Positions 1-8,731 of a DNA stretch of 64,000 nucleotides are shown one piece after another. Every line of letters starts with the position of its first letter. Position 1 is the first letter of the stretch. The notes beneath the pieces were generated by a model, which did not search any database, had not been told where the DNA came from, and was given only the letters and a program-made list of their open reading frames with translations. The position numbers and the translations under genes are program-made. The stretch is from DSNY01 sp964539745 (lineage in GTDB: Bacteria > Pseudomonadota > Gammaproteobacteria > Burkholderiales > Burkholderiaceae_F), in assembly GCA_964539745.1 (NCBI GenBank), contig CAZIJU010000006.1, positions 11,209 to 75,208 of the forward strand. Direction: 5' to 3'.

Positions 1-628
1 CCAGCCCGGTCAGCGGCCGCAGCTGCGGGTCGTAGTACGGGTTCGGCAGGTTGCGCACGTCGAAGACGAAGTCCGCCGCGACAGGAACGCCGTGCTTGAA
101 GGCGAACGATTCGAAGGCGAGCGTCAGTTGCGTGGGCGGACTGTCGACGAAATTGCGCACCCACACCCGCAGTGTCGTGGGCTGCAGCCCGCCCGTGTCG
201 ATCTGGTGGCCCACCGTCTCCAGCGGCGCCAGCAGCTCGCGTTCCGCCTCGATGCACTCCGTCAGCGTCGGCTCGCGGTCGGCCTTCTTCAGTCGCTGCG
301 ACAACGGGTGGCGGCGCCGCGTCTCTGAGTAGCGCTGCACGAGCGCGGCGGTCGCCGCAGTCAGGAACAGCACCTTGACGTCGTGGCGCGCGGCGCGCAA
401 CCGGTCGATGATCCCGGGCAGTTCGGCGAGCGACGCCTCGGAGCGAGCGTCGATCGACACGGCGAGATCGCGATGGCCCGCCCCGGAAAGATGGCCGCAG
501 ACGTCCTCGAGGAACCGCATCGGCAGGTTGTCGACGCAGTAATAGCCGATGTCCTCCAGCAGCCGGATCGCCACCGACTTGCCGGACCCTGACATGCCGG
601 TGACCAGGACCACGCGCATCGCCGGCAT
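1..628 (-). CDS. rapZ: RNase adapter protein RapZ (P-loop ATPase), 3' end cut by window
   Basis: About 209 N-terminal residues of a protein normally near 285-290 residues; the C-terminal part lies beyond position 1. Residues 11-18 form a Walker A loop (GMSGSGKS), followed by GYYCVDNLP and later VRNLPNPYYDP, hallmarks of the RapZ/YvcJ family. In E. coli RapZ binds GlmZ RNA and adapts it to RNase E, controlling GlmS and cell-wall amino sugar supply; in betaproteobacteria the target is not established. The ATG at 628 is used; an in-frame ATG at 619 is an alternative. The gene lies leftward downstream of hprK and ptsN, the usual rpoN-region context. Identification is confident, the exact start less so. 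Confidence 0.93.
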   Translation of the reverse strand, partial: MPAMRVVLVTGMSGSGKSVAIRLLEDIGYYCVDNLPMRFLEDVCGHLSGAGHRDLAVSIDARSEASLAELPGIIDRLRAARHDVKVLFLTAATAALVQRYSETRRRHPLSQRLKKADREPTLTECIEAERELLAPLETVGHQIDTGGLQPTTLRVWVRNFVDSPPTQLTLAFESFAFKHGVPVAADFVFDVRNLPNPYYDPQLRPLTGL

Positions 629-728
629 TTTTGCACGGTCGCGCGCCGGATGGCCGGCGCGCGCGCCGAAGGCGCGAAAACGGAAAGGGCGCGGGATTCC
701 CGCGCCCTCGACCGGTTGCGCCCGGCGT

Positions 729-1019
729 TTACCCGCGCAGGCACTCGGACATGAACTTCTTGCGTTCGTCGCCCTTGAGGTTCTTCTCGCCGGCCTGCTT
801 GTTGCACGCGGTCATTTTCTCCTGCTGGGTCTTCTTGGCCGCCGACAGGCACTCGGACATGAACTTCTTGCGTTCGTCGCCCTTGAGGTTCTTCTCGCTT
901 GCCTGCTTGTTGCAGGCAGCCATTTTCGCCTGCTGCGGGGTCGGCTTCTTCGGCTCGTCGGCCGCATGGGCGACAAGCGGCAGCGCAATACAGGCGGCCA
1001 GCAGTACGTTCCTGATCAT
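729..1019 (-). CDS. PsiF-repeat small secreted protein
   Basis: A 96-residue protein with a signal peptide (residues 1-19, ending LVAHA) followed by two PsiF-type repeats. Each has a Cys early (MAACNKQA, MTACNKQA) and a Cys late (KFMSECL), with the charged stretch KNLKGDERKK between. E. coli PsiF is phosphate-starvation induced; its biochemical role is unknown. Two cysteines per repeat would suit disulfides in the periplasm. The ATG at 1019 is preceded by GGAGGAGAAACC, a strong ribosome site. It sits between rapZ and hprK, where a PsiF gene is not a standard member, so its place here may be local. Confidence 0.8.
   Translation of the reverse strand: MIRNVLLAACIALPLVAHAADEPKKPTPQQAKMAACNKQASEKNLKGDERKKFMSECLSAAKKTQQEKMTACNKQAGEKNLKGDERKKFMSECLRG
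741..914. repeat. Two near-identical direct repeats with 108-bp period inside the PsiF gene
   Basis: Positions 741-806 and 849-914 are nearly the same in DNA (both begin GCACTCGGACATGAACTTCT), offset by 108 bases or 36 codons. The nearly unchanged third-codon positions point to a recent tandem duplication or gene conversion between the two PsiF units rather than an old protein repeat. Confidence 0.8.
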
Positions 1020-1117
1020 CGGTTTCTCCTCCGGTTGCGGGTCTCTGGCGGCGTGTTCGATCGCGCACCAGTCGGCGCGTAACGCGGCCGGGGCCGCAGG
1101 CGTTGACGCCGCCGGCT

Positions 1118-2047
1118 TCATCCCCCTTCCATGGCGTCGCGCTGCCGTGCCTGGAATTCTGCCATCGTGTCGATGCCGCGCAGCTTCAGGATCGTGTTGC
1201 GTACGGCTGCTTCCAGCAGCACCGCGAGGTTGCGCCCGGCCGCGACCGGGATCACGACCTTGTGGACCGGCAGACCCAGGACCTCTTCGGTCGCCCCCGC
1301 CAGCGGCAGCCGTTCCATCATCTCTGCGGCGCTGCGGCGGCGCAGTTCGACGATCAGCCGAAGCTTCATCTTCCGCCGCACGGCGGTCTCGCCAAAGATC
1401 GCGCGGATGTCGAGCAGCCCGAGCCCGCGGACTTCGAGCAGGTTGGCGAGCAGCGGCGGGCAGCGCCCCTCGATCGTGTCGGGTGCCACGCGCGCAAAGT
1501 CGACCACGTCGTCGGCGACGAGCCCGTGGCCGCGGCTGATCAGCTCGAGCCCCAGTTCGCTCTTGCCTACGCCCGATTCGCCCGAGATCAGCACGCCCAT
1601 GCCAAGCACGTCCATGAAGACGCCGTGCATCGTGCAATGCGCGGCGAGAACCTTGGCCAGGTAGATGCGCAGCAGATCGATGACCTGCGCGGCAGGCACC
1701 GGGGTCGCGAGCACCGGCAGCCCGGCGCGTTGCGCGGCAGCGAGCAGCCCGGGCGGAGGGGCGAGACCTTCGGCGACGATCAGTCCGAGCGGCGCGCCGG
1801 CGATCAGTTCATTCGAATAGTGTTCGATCCGCGCCGCGTCCATGCGCGCGATGTAATGCACCTCGGGCATGCCGAGGATGTGCAGGCGCTTCGGATGGAT
1901 CAGGTTGAGGTGGCCGACCAGGTCAGCCGTCGCGACGTTGGCGGCGCCGGTCTCCGGCAGCGGGCGGCTGCCGTGCTCGCGGCCGGCGAGCCACTCGAGC
2001 GCGAGGGTGTCGCGGTTGTCGTCGACCAGGTTTTCCAGTGTGACCAT
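1118..2047 (-). CDS. hprK: HPr kinase/phosphorylase
   Basis: 309 residues, full length for HprK/P. The Walker A motif GESGVGKS is at about 156-163, after the catalytic histidine region HCTMHGVFMDVLG, and the C-terminal signature runs through VRGLGLLDIRAIFGETAV. It phosphorylates and dephosphorylates a serine of HPr/NPr. In Proteobacteria it accompanies an incomplete PTS used for regulation rather than sugar uptake. It is transcribed leftward just after ptsN (33-base gap), probably in one operon with it. Start ATG at 2047. Confidence 0.95.
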   Translation of the reverse strand: MVTLENLVDDNRDTLALEWLAGREHGSRPLPETGAANVATADLVGHLNLIHPKRLHILGMPEVHYIARMDAARIEHYSNELIAGAPLGLIVAEGLAPPPGLLAAAQRAGLPVLATPVPAAQVIDLLRIYLAKVLAAHCTMHGVFMDVLGMGVLISGESGVGKSELGLELISRGHGLVADDVVDFARVAPDTIEGRCPPLLANLLEVRGLGLLDIRAIFGETAVRRKMKLRLIVELRRRSAAEMMERLPLAGATEEVLGLPVHKVVIPVAAGRNLAVLLEAAVRNTILKLRGIDTMAEFQARQRDAMEGG

Positions 2048-2080
2048 GCCGCGAGCATAGCGGCCCGCGCGCAGCGCGGC

Positions 2081-2551
2081 TTAGGCCGCCGGCCGCACCG
2101 GCTCCCAGGTCGCGAGCATCGCGTGCAGCGCGGCCGGATCGCTGACGGTCAACAGGCTCTCGCGGAAGGGCTTGTCCGAGAGCATCTGCGCGAGCTCCGA
2201 CAGGATGTCCAGATGCTGCTGCGTGGCCTGCTCGGGCACGAGCAGGAAGACGAGCAGCCGCACGGGGCGACCGTCCGGCGCGTCGAACGGTACCGGCTCG
2301 GCCAGCCGAATGAAGGCCGCGACCGCTTCCTTCAGCCCCTTGATTCGACCGTGCGGAATCGCCACGCCTTGGCCAAGGGCTGTCGATCCGAGCCGCTCGC
2401 GTGCGAACAGGCTGTCGAATACCGTGGCGCGCGCGATGCCCTGGTTGTTTTCGAACAGCAGCCCTGCTTGCTCGAACACGCGCTTCTTGCTCGACGCATG
2501 CAGATCGAGGACCACGTTCGACACAGGCAGCAATCGGGAGATCAGATTCAT
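2081..2551 (-). CDS. ptsN: PTS IIA-like nitrogen-regulatory protein
   Basis: 156 residues matching the EIIA-Ntr fold. The phosphorylated histidine is His67 in IPHGRIKGL. The conserved LLVFLLVPE and HLDILSELAQML segments follow, typical of PtsN. It is the output protein of the nitrogen PTS, influencing K+ transport, sigma-54 functions and stringent response in studied species. Its neighbours hprK and rapZ downstream and hpf/rpoN upstream give the classic arrangement, although an unusual 600-base gap separates it from hpf. Confidence 0.95.
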   Translation of the reverse strand: MNLISRLLPVSNVVLDLHASSKKRVFEQAGLLFENNQGIARATVFDSLFARERLGSTALGQGVAIPHGRIKGLKEAVAAFIRLAEPVPFDAPDGRPVRLLVFLLVPEQATQQHLDILSELAQMLSDKPFRESLLTVSDPAALHAMLATWEPVRPAA

Positions 2552-3112
2552 CGGAAAGCGCAGGCGGTGCGGACGACGACGGCGTGAGCGGCCGGATCAG
2601 GCGGTCACCCTAGATCGGGGCGGTCCGGGCAATGCGGCAGGAAAACGTCCAATTCGATCTCAATTCCGCGCGGGTTCGGTCTCGAACTCGATCCAGGTTG
2701 CTCGGCACGCAGCGGCGTTAGACCCGGTCTCGCGCAGGTAAGTCACGCTGCCGCAATGGCCGTTCGATTCGAAGAAGGCGCGCAGTATACGCGCGGGTCG
2801 ATATAGCGGTGGGCAGCGCAACAAAACCGTCTGGAACGCCCCGCATGCGTGTTGCCGCGGGGCAACGACGGCCGGGCAGCGGCGACGAATGCCCGATTGC
2901 AGGGAGGCGGCGACGCCATCGCCTTGCCTCGGGTGGCTCCCGGGATGTCTCGCGGCCCGCTGCCGCCGCTTCTTGGACGCGCCGGCGGGCGGCGGGCATG
3001 GGTCGCCGAGGGCGCAAGCGCGTCCGGTCCTGCGAGCGCGAAGGCTGGTCGCGTTCCGGCGTGCCCCGGCGGCCGCCCCGCGACGTCGACAGGTCACCCG
3101 GCGTCCGCAGCC
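2552..3112. other. Unusually long intergenic gap between ptsN and hpf
   Basis: About 560 bases without a convincing gene. Open frames here are GC-rich shadow frames without domains or good ribosome sites. The ptsN end of the gap (about 2650-2800) is less GC-rich and should hold the ptsN promoter on the minus strand; I could not pick out a clear -35/-10 pair. These two genes are usually close together in relatives, so this may be an insertion or the remains of a lost gene. Confidence 0.5.
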
Positions 3113-3146
3113 CAAAAAAAGAGCCCGCGGTCGCGGGCTCTTTTTT
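3113..3146. terminator. Bidirectional rho-independent terminator after hpf
   Basis: A perfect stem GAGCCCGCGG / TCGCGGGCTC occupies 3121-3140. It is flanked by eight A on the left (3113-3120) and six T on the right (3141-3146), so it can end transcription in either direction. It lies 14 bases beyond the hpf stop codon and should close the leftward rpoN-hpf transcript, leaving ptsN-hprK with their own promoter. Confidence 0.9.
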
Positions 3147-3159
3147 CCTGCGCACGCGA

Positions 3160-3489
3160 TTATTGCGGGCTTTGCACGGTCTGGTGCTTCAACGGCTCGC
3201 GCGCGTGGTTCTTGACGCGGTCCTTGTGCCGCAGCACCTGCCGGTCGAGCTTGTCCATCAGGTTGTCGATCGCGGCGTACATGTCGCCGTCGATCGCCTC
3301 GGCGTGCATGCTGTTGCCCCGCACGCGCAACGTCACTTCCGCCTTGTGTTGCAGCTTGTCGACCGCGAGCAGCACGTCAGCCTCGATCACATGGTCGAAG
3401 TGCCGCCGGATTCGCTCCAGCTTGCCGCTCACATAGTCACGCAGCGCCGGCGTCACTTCGAGATGATGACCTTGGATGATGAGGTTCAT
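3160..3489 (-). CDS. hpf: Ribosome hibernation promoting factor
   Basis: 109 residues beginning MNLIIQGHHLEVTPALRDYV, the standard short/beta-proteobacterial HPF opening. It has the alternating basic sequence KLERIRRHFDHV and the conserved VDKLQHKAEVTL and DMYAAIDNLMDKLDRQV elements. It binds the 30S decoding region and promotes inactive ribosome dimers in stationary phase. The ATG at 3489 is preceded six bases upstream by AGGAGGG. It follows rpoN by 66 bases and is probably cotranscribed; a terminator follows at once. Confidence 0.95.
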   Translation of the reverse strand: MNLIIQGHHLEVTPALRDYVSGKLERIRRHFDHVIEADVLLAVDKLQHKAEVTLRVRGNSMHAEAIDGDMYAAIDNLMDKLDRQVLRHKDRVKNHAREPLKHQTVQSPQ

Positions 3490-3555
3490 GCACAACCCTC
3501 CTTGGACTTGGGTATCGATTCGCGAGCGACGCGCCGCGGCGAAGGCGGCGGGCCG

Positions 3556-5046
3556 CTACAGCACCTTGCGCATCGCCACCGGCGCGATTTTCAGCGCTTC
3601 GCGGTACTTCGCCACCGTTCGGCGTGCGACCACGATGCCCTGTTCGCCCAGCAGCTCGGCGAGCCTGCTATCGGACAGTGGGTTCTTCGGGTCTTCCGCT
3701 CCTATCAGCTGTTTGATCAAGGCGCGGATCGCCGTGGAGGACGCCGCGCCGCCGGCTTCGGTCGCCACGTGGCTCCCGAAGAAATACTTCAGCTCGAACA
3801 CGCCGAAAGGCGTGGCCATGTACTTGTTCGAGGTCACGCGCGAGATCGTCGATTCGTGCAGGCCGACCGTATCGGCGATCTCGCGCAGCACCAGCGGCCG
3901 CATCGCGATCTCGCCGTGCGTAAAGAAATTCTGTTGTCGGTCGACGATCGCCTGCGCCACACGCAGGATCGTCTCGAACCGTTGCTGGATATTGCGGATC
4001 AGCCAGCGCGCTTCCTGCAACCGGGCCGACCAAGGTGTCTGTCCTTCGCTGCCTTTTTCGCGTTTGACGATCGCCGCGTACGACTGGTTCACGCGCAGCC
4101 GCGGCATTACCTCGGGGTTCAGTTGTGCGACCCACCGGTTCCTGACTCGCCGGACATAGACGTCGGGGACGACGTAATCGGGCCCCGCTGTGGCAAAGCC
4201 TACGCCCGGACGCGGATTGAGTCTACGGATCAGCGCGTGCGCCTCGCGCAACGCGTCGTCGTCGGTCTCGAGCAGCTTGCGCAGCTTCGCATAGTCTCTC
4301 GCTGCAAGCAGCGGCAAGTGCTCGCTAACGATGCGTTTGGCGAGCGCGAGCGTCGCCGTCGGCGCAGGCGGATCGGGCTCGCGCAGCATCGCGTCGAGCT
4401 GAATCGCGAGGCACTCGGCGGCGCTGCGTGCGCCCACGCCGGGCGGATCGAAGCTTTGCAGCAGCGCCAGCGCCGCGGTCAGATCGTCGAGCTCGACGCC
4501 GGCTTCCGGCGGGCACAGTGCGAGCAACTCAGGCAGCGGCGTGGCGAGATAGCCGTTGTCGTCGAGCGCCTCGATCAGAAGCTCGACGAGCGCGCGGTCG
4601 CGCGCAGAGGCGGTCGTCACCGCGAGCTGCGTACGCAGGTGATCGGCCAGGTTCGGCTGCACGCTGGCCCACGACAGCGGGCCCTCGTCGTCGTCGCTCG
4701 CGCGCTCGCCGCGGCCGCCCGCGCCCCAGTCAAGCAATCCGTCGTGCTCGTCCGCGGCGTCGCGCGGTTCACCGTTGATGCCTTCGGGTCGGTCTGCACC
4801 GATTTCGCCCGGCACCTCGGTGCCGTTCGCCTGAGCCGTGCGTGAAACGATCGCGCCGTCAGCGGTGATCCGAAACGCTGTGGCGAGCGGGTCGTCGTCG
4901 CGCTCGAGCAGCGGGTTGTCGGCGAGCGCCTGCTCGATTTCCTGGTTCAGCTCGAGCGTGGACAGCTGGAGCAGCCGGATCGATTGCTGAAGCTGCGGTG
5001 TCAGCGCCAGATGCTGCGAAAGCCTGAGCTGCAAGGCATTCTTCAT
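3556..5046 (-). CDS. rpoN: RNA polymerase sigma-54 factor RpoN
   Basis: 496 residues, full length. Region I is Gln/Leu-rich at the N-terminus (LSQHLALTPQLQQSIRLLQ). An acidic region II follows, then the core-binding and HTH regions, ending in the RpoN box ARRTVAKYRE at about 474-483, which reads the -24 promoter element. A sigma-54 promoter with a perfect consensus is present in the same window at 37180. The gene is 22 bases downstream of lptB on the same strand, the standard context. Confidence 0.97.
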   Translation of the reverse strand: MKNALQLRLSQHLALTPQLQQSIRLLQLSTLELNQEIEQALADNPLLERDDDPLATAFRITADGAIVSRTAQANGTEVPGEIGADRPEGINGEPRDAADEHDGLLDWGAGGRGERASDDDEGPLSWASVQPNLADHLRTQLAVTTASARDRALVELLIEALDDNGYLATPLPELLALCPPEAGVELDDLTAALALLQSFDPPGVGARSAAECLAIQLDAMLREPDPPAPTATLALAKRIVSEHLPLLAARDYAKLRKLLETDDDALREAHALIRRLNPRPGVGFATAGPDYVVPDVYVRRVRNRWVAQLNPEVMPRLRVNQSYAAIVKREKGSEGQTPWSARLQEARWLIRNIQQRFETILRVAQAIVDRQQNFFTHGEIAMRPLVLREIADTVGLHESTISRVTSNKYMATPFGVFELKYFFGSHVATEAGGAASSTAIRALIKQLIGAEDPKNPLSDSRLAELLGEQGIVVARRTVAKYREALKIAPVAMRKVL

Positions 5047-5068
5047 GGCAACTGAATCGGCCGGGCCG

Positions 5069-5875
5069 TTACATTCTGAAGTGCTCGCCGAGGTACACGC
5101 GCCGCACGCTTTCGTTCTCGACGATCTCTTCGGGGCGGCCGGCGGCGAGCACTTCGCCCTCGTTGATGATGTACGCGTGATCGCAGATGCCCAGCGTTTC
5201 GCGCACGTTGTGATCGGTGATCAGCACGCCGATGCCGCGGTCCTTCAGGAAGCGAACGATGCGCTGGATCTCGATCACGGCGATCGGATCCACACCGGCG
5301 AACGGCTCATCGAGCAGGATGAAGCGCGGTCGCGCCGCGAGCGCGCGCGCGATCTCGACGCGGCGCCGCTCGCCGCCGGACAGGCTCTGCGCCGGATTGG
5401 TCCGCAGGTGAGCGATCTGCAGATCGGCGAGCAGTTCTTCGAGCCGCGCCTCGATGGCTTCCGGTGCAAGCGGCCGGCGCCGCTCGTCGCGCTGCAGTTC
5501 GAGCACGGCGCGGATGTTCTCCTCAACCGTCAGGCGACGGAACACCGACGCCTCCTGCGGCAGGTACGACAGCCCCATGCGCGCGCGGCGATGGATCGGC
5601 AGGTGCGCGATCGAGCGGCCGTCGAGGCTGATGTGCCCGCCGTCCATCGGCACCAGCCCGACGATCATGTAAAAGCAGGTCGTCTTGCCTGCGCCGTTCG
5701 GACCGAGCAGGCCGACGACCTCGCCCGCGTCGACGGCGAGCGACACGTCCTTGACGACCACGCGGCTGCCGTAGCGTTTGTGCAGATGCTCGACCAGCAG
5801 GCGGCTGTGCACCGGCGCCGCGCCGCGCTGCAAAGCTGGCGCGTCGGCCACCGGCCGGGTTGCGACGTCGTTCAT
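5069..5875 (-). CDS. lptB: LPS export ABC transporter ATP-binding protein LptB
   Basis: 268 residues. Walker A GPNGAGKT is at 58-65, the signature LSGGE at 165-169 and Walker B ILLDEP at 186-191, ending with YLGEHFRM as in LptB. It powers LPS extraction from the inner membrane with LptF/G. The N-terminus carries an extra stretch of about 25 residues before the ABC core. Its ATG overlaps the lptA stop as ATGA, so the two are translationally coupled. Confidence 0.97.
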   Translation of the reverse strand: MNDVATRPVADAPALQRGAAPVHSRLLVEHLHKRYGSRVVVKDVSLAVDAGEVVGLLGPNGAGKTTCFYMIVGLVPMDGGHISLDGRSIAHLPIHRRARMGLSYLPQEASVFRRLTVEENIRAVLELQRDERRRPLAPEAIEARLEELLADLQIAHLRTNPAQSLSGGERRRVEIARALAARPRFILLDEPFAGVDPIAVIEIQRIVRFLKDRGIGVLITDHNVRETLGICDHAYIINEGEVLAAGRPEEIVENESVRRVYLGEHFRM

Positions 5876-6483
5876 CGGGCGGATGCCGGCGCGGCGGGAG
5901 CGGGCTTCAGGTTCAACGGCGGCGCGGCGGCGGCAGGGGCGTCGGCGCGCGGCGCGATGATCGTTCGCACGCGGCCATCGCCCAGCGCCGGGTCGGCCGC
6001 GCCTTCGGCCCAGTACTTGGAGTTGCGGCTGTCGTAGACGATCAGACTGCCGCTCAGCTCGTCGCGGGACTGTCCGTTCTCCAGTCGCCGCCACTGCGCG
6101 CGGCCGATGAACTTCACCGTTTCCGCGCGCTCGTCGTATTCGATGCGCTCGGAGTAACCCTCGACGTATTCCTCGACGCCCAGGGTCGTCGCGTCGCGTC
6201 GCTGGCGGAAGCTGGCGAGCTTGCCGGGCGCACCGATGACCACCGCGTAGCGATAGCGTTCGGGATCCTCGCGCAGCTCGAGCCGCTCGCCGGTGATGCG
6301 CAGCGTGCCGCGCGTCAGCGTCACGTTTCCGGTGTAAACGACCGTCTGCTTCAGTTCGTCGCCGGCGAAGCGATCGGCGAGGATCTGCGTCGGCTTGTCG
6401 CGGTCGGCGCGTTCGGCGTGCGCCGCGTGCACGGGCGCAAGCATCAACATCAGCGTCATGTAAGGCGCAAGCGGGGTTCGCAT
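5872..6483 (-). CDS. lptA: LPS transport periplasmic protein LptA
   Basis: 203 residues with a signal peptide ending near APVHAAHA (about residue 23), then the OstA/LptA beta-jelly roll: ADRFAGDELKQTVVYTGNV, RITGERLEL, VEYVEGYSERIEYDE and a C-terminal proline/alanine tail. It forms the periplasmic bridge carrying LPS from LptC to LptD. It lies 10 bases after lptC and overlaps lptB by four bases. Confidence 0.93.
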   Translation of the reverse strand: MRTPLAPYMTLMLMLAPVHAAHAERADRDKPTQILADRFAGDELKQTVVYTGNVTLTRGTLRITGERLELREDPERYRYAVVIGAPGKLASFRQRRDATTLGVEEYVEGYSERIEYDERAETVKFIGRAQWRRLENGQSRDELSGSLIVYDSRNSKYWAEGAADPALGDGRVRTIIAPRADAPAAAAPPLNLKPAPAAPASAR

Positions 6484-6493
6484 CGCGGGCTCC

Positions 6494-7069
6494 TCAACGC
6501 GGCGCCGGCGGCGCGAGTTCGGTGCGCACGTTGCCGGCGAGCCGAGTCGTGCGCGCGATGTTGTCCAGCTCGAAGGCATCGCCGCGCATCCGGTCGGGGC
6601 CGCGCTCGAACTCGACCGGCCGGTCCGTCGAATAGCGGTCCTCGTCGGGAAGCGCGAGCAGGTACTCGGTGGCGAGCCGCAGCGCCGGCTCGCCGCCAAA
6701 GGGCGCACGCGTCAGCAGCACCGACCCGCGCAGGTGCACGCGCTCGCCGGTGTTTTCGAGGCGGGCGCGCTGCGCGCGCGCCTCGATCTGGGGCCGGTCG
6801 GGGCGCAGACTGACCAGCCGCGGGCTGGCCAGCTCGATGTCGTCGTTCTCGGCGAAGTGCGTGAGTCGCTCGGCGAACAGCTTGTGCCTGGCGCGGCCCG
6901 CGGGGTCGAATTGCGTCAGCACCAACCGTTCGACGACGAAGTCGGGCGTTCCCGGTGTGGCCGGCTGCGCGGCGGGAGGTCGCCGCAGCACGCGCGAATA
7001 CCAGAAACTCGTCGCCGTGACCGCCGCCAGCAGCGCGATCGCGATCAGCATCGTCAGGCGATCACGCAC
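6494..7069 (-). CDS. lptC: LPS export system protein LptC
   Basis: 191 residues, with one N-terminal membrane anchor (about 8-25, LIAIALLAAVTATSFWYS) and a periplasmic LptC domain with repeated beta motifs (LFAERLTHFAENDDIEL, RPVEFERGPDRMRGDAFEL). I chose the GTG at 7069, giving MRDRLTML; it overlaps the kdsC stop by eight bases, in line with tight coupling. The first in-frame ATG is at 7051. It passes LPS from LptBFG to LptA. Confidence 0.9.
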   Translation of the reverse strand: MRDRLTMLIAIALLAAVTATSFWYSRVLRRPPAAQPATPGTPDFVVERLVLTQFDPAGRARHKLFAERLTHFAENDDIELASPRLVSLRPDRPQIEARAQRARLENTGERVHLRGSVLLTRAPFGGEPALRLATEYLLALPDEDRYSTDRPVEFERGPDRMRGDAFELDNIARTTRLAGNVRTELAPPAPR

Positions 7070-7616
7070 GCACGACCCCCGCGCGATGCTGCGCGAGCAA
7101 CTCGTCGAACCTGCCTTGCGCGCGCACGATGAACTCGGCCAGCGCGCGCACCGCACCGCGGCCGCCCGGCTGCAGCGCGATCCAATGCGCGATCGCCTTG
7201 ACCTCCTCGGCCGCGTCGGCCACCGTCGCGGCAAAGCCGGCTCGTGCCAGCACGGGCAGGTCCGGCCAGTCGTCGCCGATGTAGCCGCAGTTGTCCGCCG
7301 ACACCGAGGTGGCGGCGAGCAACTGCTCGAAACCGGCAAGCTTGTCCGACGCGCCTTGGACGACGCGTTCGATGCCCAGTTCGCGCGCGCGCACCGCGAC
7401 GATCTCGGACTTGCGCGCGGTCAGGATCGCGACGTCCACACCGGCGGCGCGCAGCAGCTTGATGCCGTGGCCGTCGCGCACGTTGAAGGCCTTGAGGATC
7501 TCGCCGTGGCTGCCGTAGACGAGTTGCCCGTCGGTCAGCACGCCGTCGACGTCGAGGATCATCAGACGCACGCGCGCGGCGCGCGCGGCGGCGGTACTGG
7601 TCACGGGGGCTCCCAT
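7062..7616 (-). CDS. kdsC: 3-deoxy-D-manno-octulosonate 8-phosphate phosphatase KdsC
   Basis: 184 residues of a HAD phosphatase without a large cap. The catalytic motif DVDGVLTDG has Asp22 and Asp24; motif II is around AILTARKS and motif IV is GYIGDDWPDLPVL. It removes phosphate from Kdo-8-phosphate in Kdo synthesis. The ATG at 7616 lies four bases after the kdsD stop. A longer frame reaches 7679 but would overlap kdsD heavily. Confidence 0.95.
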   Translation of the reverse strand: MGAPVTSTAAARAARVRLMILDVDGVLTDGQLVYGSHGEILKAFNVRDGHGIKLLRAAGVDVAILTARKSEIVAVRARELGIERVVQGASDKLAGFEQLLAATSVSADNCGYIGDDWPDLPVLARAGFAATVADAAEEVKAIAHWIALQPGGRGAVRALAEFIVRAQGRFDELLAQHRAGVVRA

Positions 7617-7620
7617 CGGC

Positions 7621-8622
7621 TCAGAGCACCTTCGCGGCGGTGAGGTCGTGCATGTGCAACGCGCCGACCAGCCGGCCATCCTCGACCACCAGCAACTGGT
7701 TGCGCAGCGTGCGGTCGAGCAACTGGGCGGCCTCGGCGGCGAGCTGGCCCGGGCGGACCGTCAGCGGGTTGCGTGTCATCACGTCGGCGATTCGCAACGG
7801 CCGCACGTCGCCGGCCTTCTCGAGCAGGCGCCGCAGATCGCCCTCGGTGAAGATGCCGGCCACGCGGCCGTCGCCGTCGACGATCGCCGTCATGCCGATC
7901 TTCTTGCGCGTGATCTCATGAACGGCGTCCATCACGCTCGCGTCGATCGGCACGCTCGGTACCGCGTCGCCGGTGCGCATGATGTCCTCGACCCGCGTCA
8001 GCAGCCTGCGTCCGAGGGCGCCGCCCGGGTGCGAGCGCGCGAAATCCTCGGGGCCGAACCCGCGCGCGTCCAGACAGGCGATCGCCAACGCATCGCCGAG
8101 CGCGAGCATCGCGGTCGTCGACGAAGTCGGCGCGAGGTTCAGCGGGCAGGCTTCCTTGTCGACGCGGCAGTCCAGGTGCACGTCGGCATGCCGCGCGAGC
8201 GACGAATCGGCTCGGCCGGTCATCGCGATCAGCGGCGTGCCTTCGCGCTTCAGCACCGGCACCACGGTCAGCAGCTCGGCGGATTCGCCCGAATACGACA
8301 GCGCGACGAAGACGTCGTCGCGCGTGACCATGCCGAGGTCGCCGTGCGCGGCTTCGGCGGCGTGGACGAACAGCGCCGGCGTGCCCGTCGACGCAAACGT
8401 CGCTGCGATCTTGCGCGCAATGTGTCCGCTCTTGCCGATGCCGCTGACGACCACCCGCCCGCGGCAGCCGAGCAGCAGGTCGACGGCGGCCATGAACGCG
8501 TCGTCGATGCGATCGGCGAGCGCGGCCACGGCCTGCGCCTCGATCGCGATCACCTGGCGCGCGAGCGACCGCGCGGATTCGCGCGGCTTCGGCCGGTTGG
8601 GCAATGGCGCGGCGCGCTGCAT
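7621..8622 (-). CDS. kdsD: D-arabinose 5-phosphate isomerase KdsD
   Basis: 333 residues, the usual size. An N-terminal SIS domain (GRVVVSGIGKSGHIARKIAAT, then SYSGESAEL) is followed by two CBS domains from about 215 to the end (TRVEDIMRTGD, IADVMTRNPLTV). It converts ribulose-5-phosphate to arabinose-5-phosphate, the first step to Kdo. The ATG at 8622 gives MQRAAPLP. It is the first gene of the leftward kdsD-kdsC-lptCAB-rpoN-hpf run; its promoter should lie in the 109-base gap shared with the divergent Kef gene. Confidence 0.95.
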   Translation of the reverse strand: MQRAAPLPNRPKPRESARSLARQVIAIEAQAVAALADRIDDAFMAAVDLLLGCRGRVVVSGIGKSGHIARKIAATFASTGTPALFVHAAEAAHGDLGMVTRDDVFVALSYSGESAELLTVVPVLKREGTPLIAMTGRADSSLARHADVHLDCRVDKEACPLNLAPTSSTTAMLALGDALAIACLDARGFGPEDFARSHPGGALGRRLLTRVEDIMRTGDAVPSVPIDASVMDAVHEITRKKIGMTAIVDGDGRVAGIFTEGDLRRLLEKAGDVRPLRIADVMTRNPLTVRPGQLAAEAAQLLDRTLRNQLLVVEDGRLVGALHMHDLTAAKVL

Positions 8623-8731
8623 CGTGGCAATCGCGGATACGTGCGGGTTCGGGACGGGCGCGGGCGATGATACTCTTGCCGCCGATTGCCTGGCATGGCT
8701 CTTGCTGTGGCCCGGCGCCGCGCACGAGAAG

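Noticed and set aside
2809..4845. 678-codon plus-strand open frame across hpf and rpoN
   Set aside because: It is the GC-rich shadow of rpoN and hpf on the other strand; it has no domain, no signal and very Arg/His-rich composition.
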